A stretch of DNA of 64,000 nucleotides from Merluccius polli (Eukaryota > Chordata > Actinopteri > Gadiformes > Merlucciidae), in assembly GCA_030340625.1 (NCBI GenBank), contig JAOPHQ010003994.1, positions 1 through 64,000 on the forward strand. The letters are read 5' to 3'. Under the pieces are notes generated by a model, which was not told where the DNA came from, did no database searches, and saw only the letters and a program-made list of their open reading frames with translations. The first letter of the stretch is position 1. Every line of letters begins with the position of its first letter. The position numbers and the translations under genes are program-made. Below, piece by piece: positions 1 to 64,000 of the stretch.

Positions 1-339
1 AGAGATAGGCTTTTAGAGATAAGCCTAATGTTATTTTTGTTTAGCACAACTATTCTTGTGCTTTTTCATATCCCTATTATATGTATTTCATATTCGAAGC
101 ATATTTCTATTTCATTTTGGTAAAACCATAGTTTGTTTGACAAAGGTCTATGGACCTGCCATATGTGATAGGCTATATCTTGTGTTAAAATAAAATAAAT
201 CAAAAATGTATGTTTCTGAGACTGGGAGTAATCTATCACTCCGTTCTGCACACATGCGTATGGGTTACTACCAGTACCAGGTATTGTCTACGAATACAAT
301 AACTATATTTTTGACCCGTTAAACATGGCGTCTTTTATG
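1..339. other. AT-rich upstream flank of ppp1r2
   Basis: AT-rich intergenic sequence with no supportable gene. The short open frames here have no family resemblance. The far left may be the edge of something outside the window. I see no transposon ends. Confidence 0.5.
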
Positions 340-697
340 GGCCAATATATATATATGAATTCCGTGACTTCTCGCGAGAGTCCGCGAAGACGGGAGCCGC
401 ACGAAGGTAGCGCCTCCGCTTGGCGGTTGTATGCGTATGATGTGCAGAGAGTCGTCTGTCAGTGCGTGCAGAGAGCAGCATGATAGCCTACCCTCAAGTT
501 TGCACCGCGAGGACGTAGAGTGATGAGAAAAGGACACCCCATCAAAACATAACCGGCCCTCGGTTTAAAGCTAGTCCAAAAAAAATAATAGCATTCAGCT
601 GTTAAAGGAATTAAGACATTGCTGCGACGCGCCATTCGCCCACATTTGAGAAACCGGCGGCGGCGGCGGCGACGGTGGTCGTCGCACAGCGTGTGCA
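340..697 (+). promoter_or_regulatory. ppp1r2: ppp1r2 promoter and 5'UTR region
   Basis: This GC-rich block directly precedes the ppp1r2 start codon. It contains a CCAAT-like pentamer near 342, followed by a TA run, then a perfect palindromic TCTCGCGAGA motif at 370-379. That motif is a known vertebrate core-promoter element of TATA-less housekeeping genes. A GGC-repeat stretch (about 655-673) lies just before the ATG at 698. The transcription start cannot be placed from sequence alone. If transcription starts near the palindrome, an upstream open frame at 431-523 would be in the leader. Confidence 0.6.
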
Positions 698-11764
<11,067 letters not shown>

Positions 11765-14350
11765 AAAGAGGTGCTCCTCCCTCTGTCCTGTGTTGTCCTG
11801 CTCATCTCTGCTCGTTAGTGGTCCAGACAGACTACTCCGCTACTGTGCTCGCTGTCCCGGTGTTGTCAGCCGACAACCGCCTCTACACCAACTATAGCTC
11901 AACAGCCAATAACATCGCCGGCCTATCGTCCTTGTCTACAACTCCTAAAAAACAAAAAAACAATGCAGTGCAATACACCCCTTAAAAAACTTCTTTTTGA
12001 CCTGACTTTTACTTCTGGAAGAAGTGCAAATGCAAACACAGAACGACTGACTTCCACTGTTGCCAAGGAGCCTATTCGTTTCCCCTTTCTGACATCCTGT
12101 CCCAGAACCCTTTTTAAAGACTGTGCTGGACCACTGATTGTTATGAAGCAGGTAGCCCTCTCCTCCAATGTGGTGCACTGTGCCTGCTGACCAGATCCTC
12201 TGCCTCCACAGCAGCAGCCCTATCGACACATGGCCGACTGCATTACAAATCTCAATGGTGGTTGTAGTGGGTAAGGGTTCCATTTATTTCCTACCCATAA
12301 CCTGGCTCTCCTTGGTTTTCCCCCCACACGTTTTATTTCATTCACCTTGATGATTTTTCTGTGTGCCCCCTAATATGAATAATAAAAATAATAACAATGA
12401 TAATGCCAATTAGCCCTCTATGGTTATGAAACATAATGCCATTATATTAAGATTTGTTTAGGTGTAAGCATTGTGTGACCATATCTTAATCTCTGCATAC
12501 CATTGTATTATTCACAGGGCTACTTCTGTACCCTATGTGTAATATGACCTGAAATTAATTTCACCTCTACTTGATAACCAGCAGAATAGTAATGGCGAAT
12601 ATATATATAGTCAAATATATTGAACCAATCTCCCTCCTTAATGAAAGCATGGCTTCCCGGCTAAAATCTGCATACGCCATACGGAAATGCACTTTCCTTG
12701 CTGTTGCAGTAATGTTTTCCAATACATGTACTTCTCTCTGTTAAAGATGGTGCATTGTGTCAGCTCAGAATGTTCATGTCTTGCATAACAGGAACTTTTC
12801 TCAAATGTAAAGCTCAATCTGTAAATTCATTTTAAATTATACACGGTTACAGTTAAATTAAATAAATGTTCACTTTCAAAACTACCGGGGCTCTGTTGCC
12901 CCCGATGGTGTATTTTATTTGACATTTTGAAGACTATTTGTTTTTGTGTTTTAGAGGATATTATCAATTTTTTTGTAATATTAAGCAGCAGGTTGTTGTC
13001 ATGATGCACTTGTATTTGCCTGGTCTTGAATTCCCAGGCCAAGTGTTTCTGCTGGTTCTGATGGAGACAGAGCTTAGGAAGGCTCTGGGAGAGAGAGAGA
13101 CTGTCTTAAGTGCTATTTACCCCATCCTTTACATTTGATTTTTGACAAGCAGAACAAACTACTTTTGTCTTGTGATTTAATTTATGTTTAAGCGTTTCTA
13201 TGTGGAGAAAGTCTGAAAGAGTATGGAAAGCACATTTCTGTAATACTAAGGTCTTGTAAAAGATGTGAAAAGGGGTTTTCATATAATGCTACATAATATG
13301 TAGTTGTACATGCACTGTTATACCTGGATATTACAAAGAACACATTGTATAATTGCCCATTACTGTGTTAATTTATTAGAAACCCTAAGCATGTCTTGTC
13401 ATATATTTTTAATGCATCTCTCTACACACCAAACATGCTTTTCCTTGTTTATCCCCCCCCCCCCCCCCCCCCCCCAGAAGAACTGTTGGTCCTCTCACAG
13501 ATTGAGCCGCTATATTGAGTTGGAGCCATGAGAGATCTAAGAGCAATACACTTGACCCCTGAGCGGAGGAAGTACAACACATGCATTTGTTCTGAAAATG
13601 ACTTGAGAATTTGATTCCAGTAAAGCTCTTCTGTTAAACATATAAACATATCCAGTGGTAGACAAAGACTTGGTTAAAAGCACAATGCTAAAGTGCATTT
13701 ATGGTTTGAGAACATTTATTAATAGTTATTTCAAACGTGAACCATAATAAAAGTTGGTGAGTCTCCCTGGCTAGGAATTTGACTCGTATACAATTACAAT
13801 GGAACATTCAAATTTTAACATTGATTTAGTTTATTTTTGTGTGGAATTATTGTGTTTATTTATGATTAAGAGTGGATGATGCGTGACATGGGATCACATG
13901 TAGGTGTATCTTTTGCACCCCCTTTACACAGATTCTCAATCTGCTATAGCTCATACTTAATGTGGCTTAAATCTACAAACCTCTTATTCTACGTGTGACT
14001 TGTTGCAAAAAGGATGCATAAGAGTTTGGTTTGCTTTCCTACTTTAGATGAAAGATCGACTGCGCACACATTTACTCACAAGTTAACCTCAAGATGGAGA
14101 TTGCAATACTTTACTCTACTGTATTCATGTATGTGTGTATGAATCTATGCTATGAATAGGCCACACCCTCTTTGTCATTGCACTCACCTTGCTTTTAAAC
14201 AGCTAAAAATCTACCATGTTTTCAAACAAACGCAGAATAACATGTCTCCTTCAGTGTCTGATTCATGTGTTTTTGTATTTTGAATTTGCATGTTCTTAAT
14301 CACAAAGATGTGCACTTTTGTGTCTTCATTAAACAATGTTATCAAAATCG
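11765..14350 (+). other. ppp1r2: Probable ppp1r2 3'UTR
   Basis: Sequence after the stop is AT-rich, largely free of transposon ends, and contains several AATAAA-type hexamers (for example near 12,381). It also has a 23-base C run at 13453-13475. Vertebrate PPP1R2 transcripts have long 3'UTRs, so extension to the ATTAAA at 14,328 is plausible but not provable from sequence. Confidence 0.5.
14328..14333 (+). terminator. ppp1r2: Candidate ppp1r2 polyadenylation signal ATTAAA
   Basis: ATTAAA followed by a T/G-rich stretch (GTTGGACCTTTGTC), about 2.6 kb after the stop codon and about 500 nt before the acap2 promoter block. Earlier AATAAA hexamers could also be used. Confidence 0.4.
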
Positions 14351-14849
14351 TTGGACCTTTGTCATTAATTACATTGGTTAAAATTGCACTTACGTTGCTT
14401 AATTGAAAAGTCTTTGGCTCTTAACTATGCCCACAGCTGTATTAATGCATGATCACGTTCAAAATGTATTGTTTTAATGTTGACCTGCATCTGTACTTCT
14501 GGGAAGTCAATGTGTTATGCCACAAATGGCCACCAGGTGGCAGTTGGACACGCAAAATAAGTTATCAATGGATTGACCACATTTATAAGCGGATAAAGCA
14601 ACTCATTCCTCAAGACTGGTGTTATTGACTGACCTTGGGTTAATTACTAACGTTGTCTAAATCTCCGCACCGTTTTCCTTCGTCAATCAATTTGGGTTGT
14701 TAAATTTCCATTCAATCCCACCATTTGACTGGATCTTTGCAACTCCAGCATATACACCATTTTGCATATTCTACCGCACATGCTGGACAGTGTGGACACA
14801 ACTTCTGACGGAGCAAGACTTAACGAAAAATACAGCAATAACTATGCAG

Positions 14850-15309
14850 TACGTACACCCCGAGCTGGGGGAGCGTTCTGATTGGCTGCGGCGCACGGAG
14901 CAAACCGGAAGCAGCGCCCCTCTCTCTCTCGCGGCTCCGTAGCCGAAGGAACGGGAACGGAGCGGCTCCCACTCCACCACTAAGCGGCTAGGACCTAGCG
15001 ACTACACACACACACACAACACACACACACACACACACACCGCTGCCGTGTGTTTTAGCCGCTTCGTCCACCGACTTTTTCTCCGTCGAGTCGCGACGGG
15101 ACAGACGTTGAACATCCGGATGAACGTTTACGGTTGAATTGTTGGATATTAGTATATTAGTGAGCAAGGGCCGAGCCGGGGCTTTGCTAGCTGACGGTGT
15201 TGACAGAGCAGACCTCGGAGGGAGCAGCTTCACAGTAGTAGTAAGACCACTAGAGCAGTCCTGCCCGGATTAAGTCCACCCACCCACCACCCCCCAGCCC
15301 CCGAGGAAA
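14850..15309 (+). promoter_or_regulatory. acap2: acap2 promoter and 5'UTR region
   Basis: An abrupt GC-rich island upstream of the acap2 ATG. It has an inverted CCAAT box (ATTGG at 14881-14885) and a CCGGAAG ETS/GABP-type site at 14905-14911. A CA-rich stretch (about 15003-15040) probably lies in the transcribed leader. No TATA box is evident. The start site was not placed. Confidence 0.6.

Positions 15310-64000
<48,691 letters not shown>

Overview
The window looks like teleost fish genomic DNA. It holds two vertebrate genes in tandem on the + strand, split by long introns. Those introns are packed with hAT, PIF/Harbinger and Tc1/mariner-type DNA transposons, one site-specific-type LINE, and very long CA/GT, TTTC and poly-C/poly-G tracts. 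No bacterial, organellar or viral genes were seen. Most open frames outside the listed exons are repeat read-through.

Region 1 to about 14,350 holds ppp1r2, encoding protein phosphatase 1 inhibitor-2. Six coding exons from 698 to 11,764 join in frame into 226 codons plus a stop, followed by a probable 2.5 kb 3'UTR. Region 14,850 to 64,000 holds acap2, an Arf-GAP with BAR, PH and ankyrin domains. Fifteen coding exons from 15,310 to the right edge encode the BAR domain, a four-residue microexon, the PH domain and the first cysteines of the ArfGAP zinc finger. The rest of the gene lies beyond the window. PPP1R2 upstream of ACAP2 on the same strand matches the human 3q29 order as I recall it, so this is conserved synteny.

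Mobile DNA sits almost entirely in introns. Five hAT-type elements have visible 7-8 bp target duplications (5,985; 19,250; 31,858; 53,665; 56,715), and others lack a clear one. Also present are a decayed Harbinger with a nested retroposed insert (36,310-38,296), a LINE with a restriction-enzyme-like endonuclease and a 1,011-codon RT frame (about 39,060-42,540), a Tc1/mariner element broken by one in-frame stop (62,134-63,353), a TTAA-flanked element carrying a small open frame (47,448-48,346), and a nest of at least five elements in acap2 intron 4.

The strongest unusual signal is splicing architecture. The 234-nt acap2 intron 13 has CA repeats just after its donor and 51 TG units abutting its acceptor. 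The nearest possible branch-point adenosine is therefore about 113 nt from the exon. Several other exons are flanked by UG upstream and CA downstream. Other leads are the in-frame 12-nt microexon, a signal-peptide-like mini-ORF inside a hAT element, and homopolymer-rich cassettes shared between different hAT elements.
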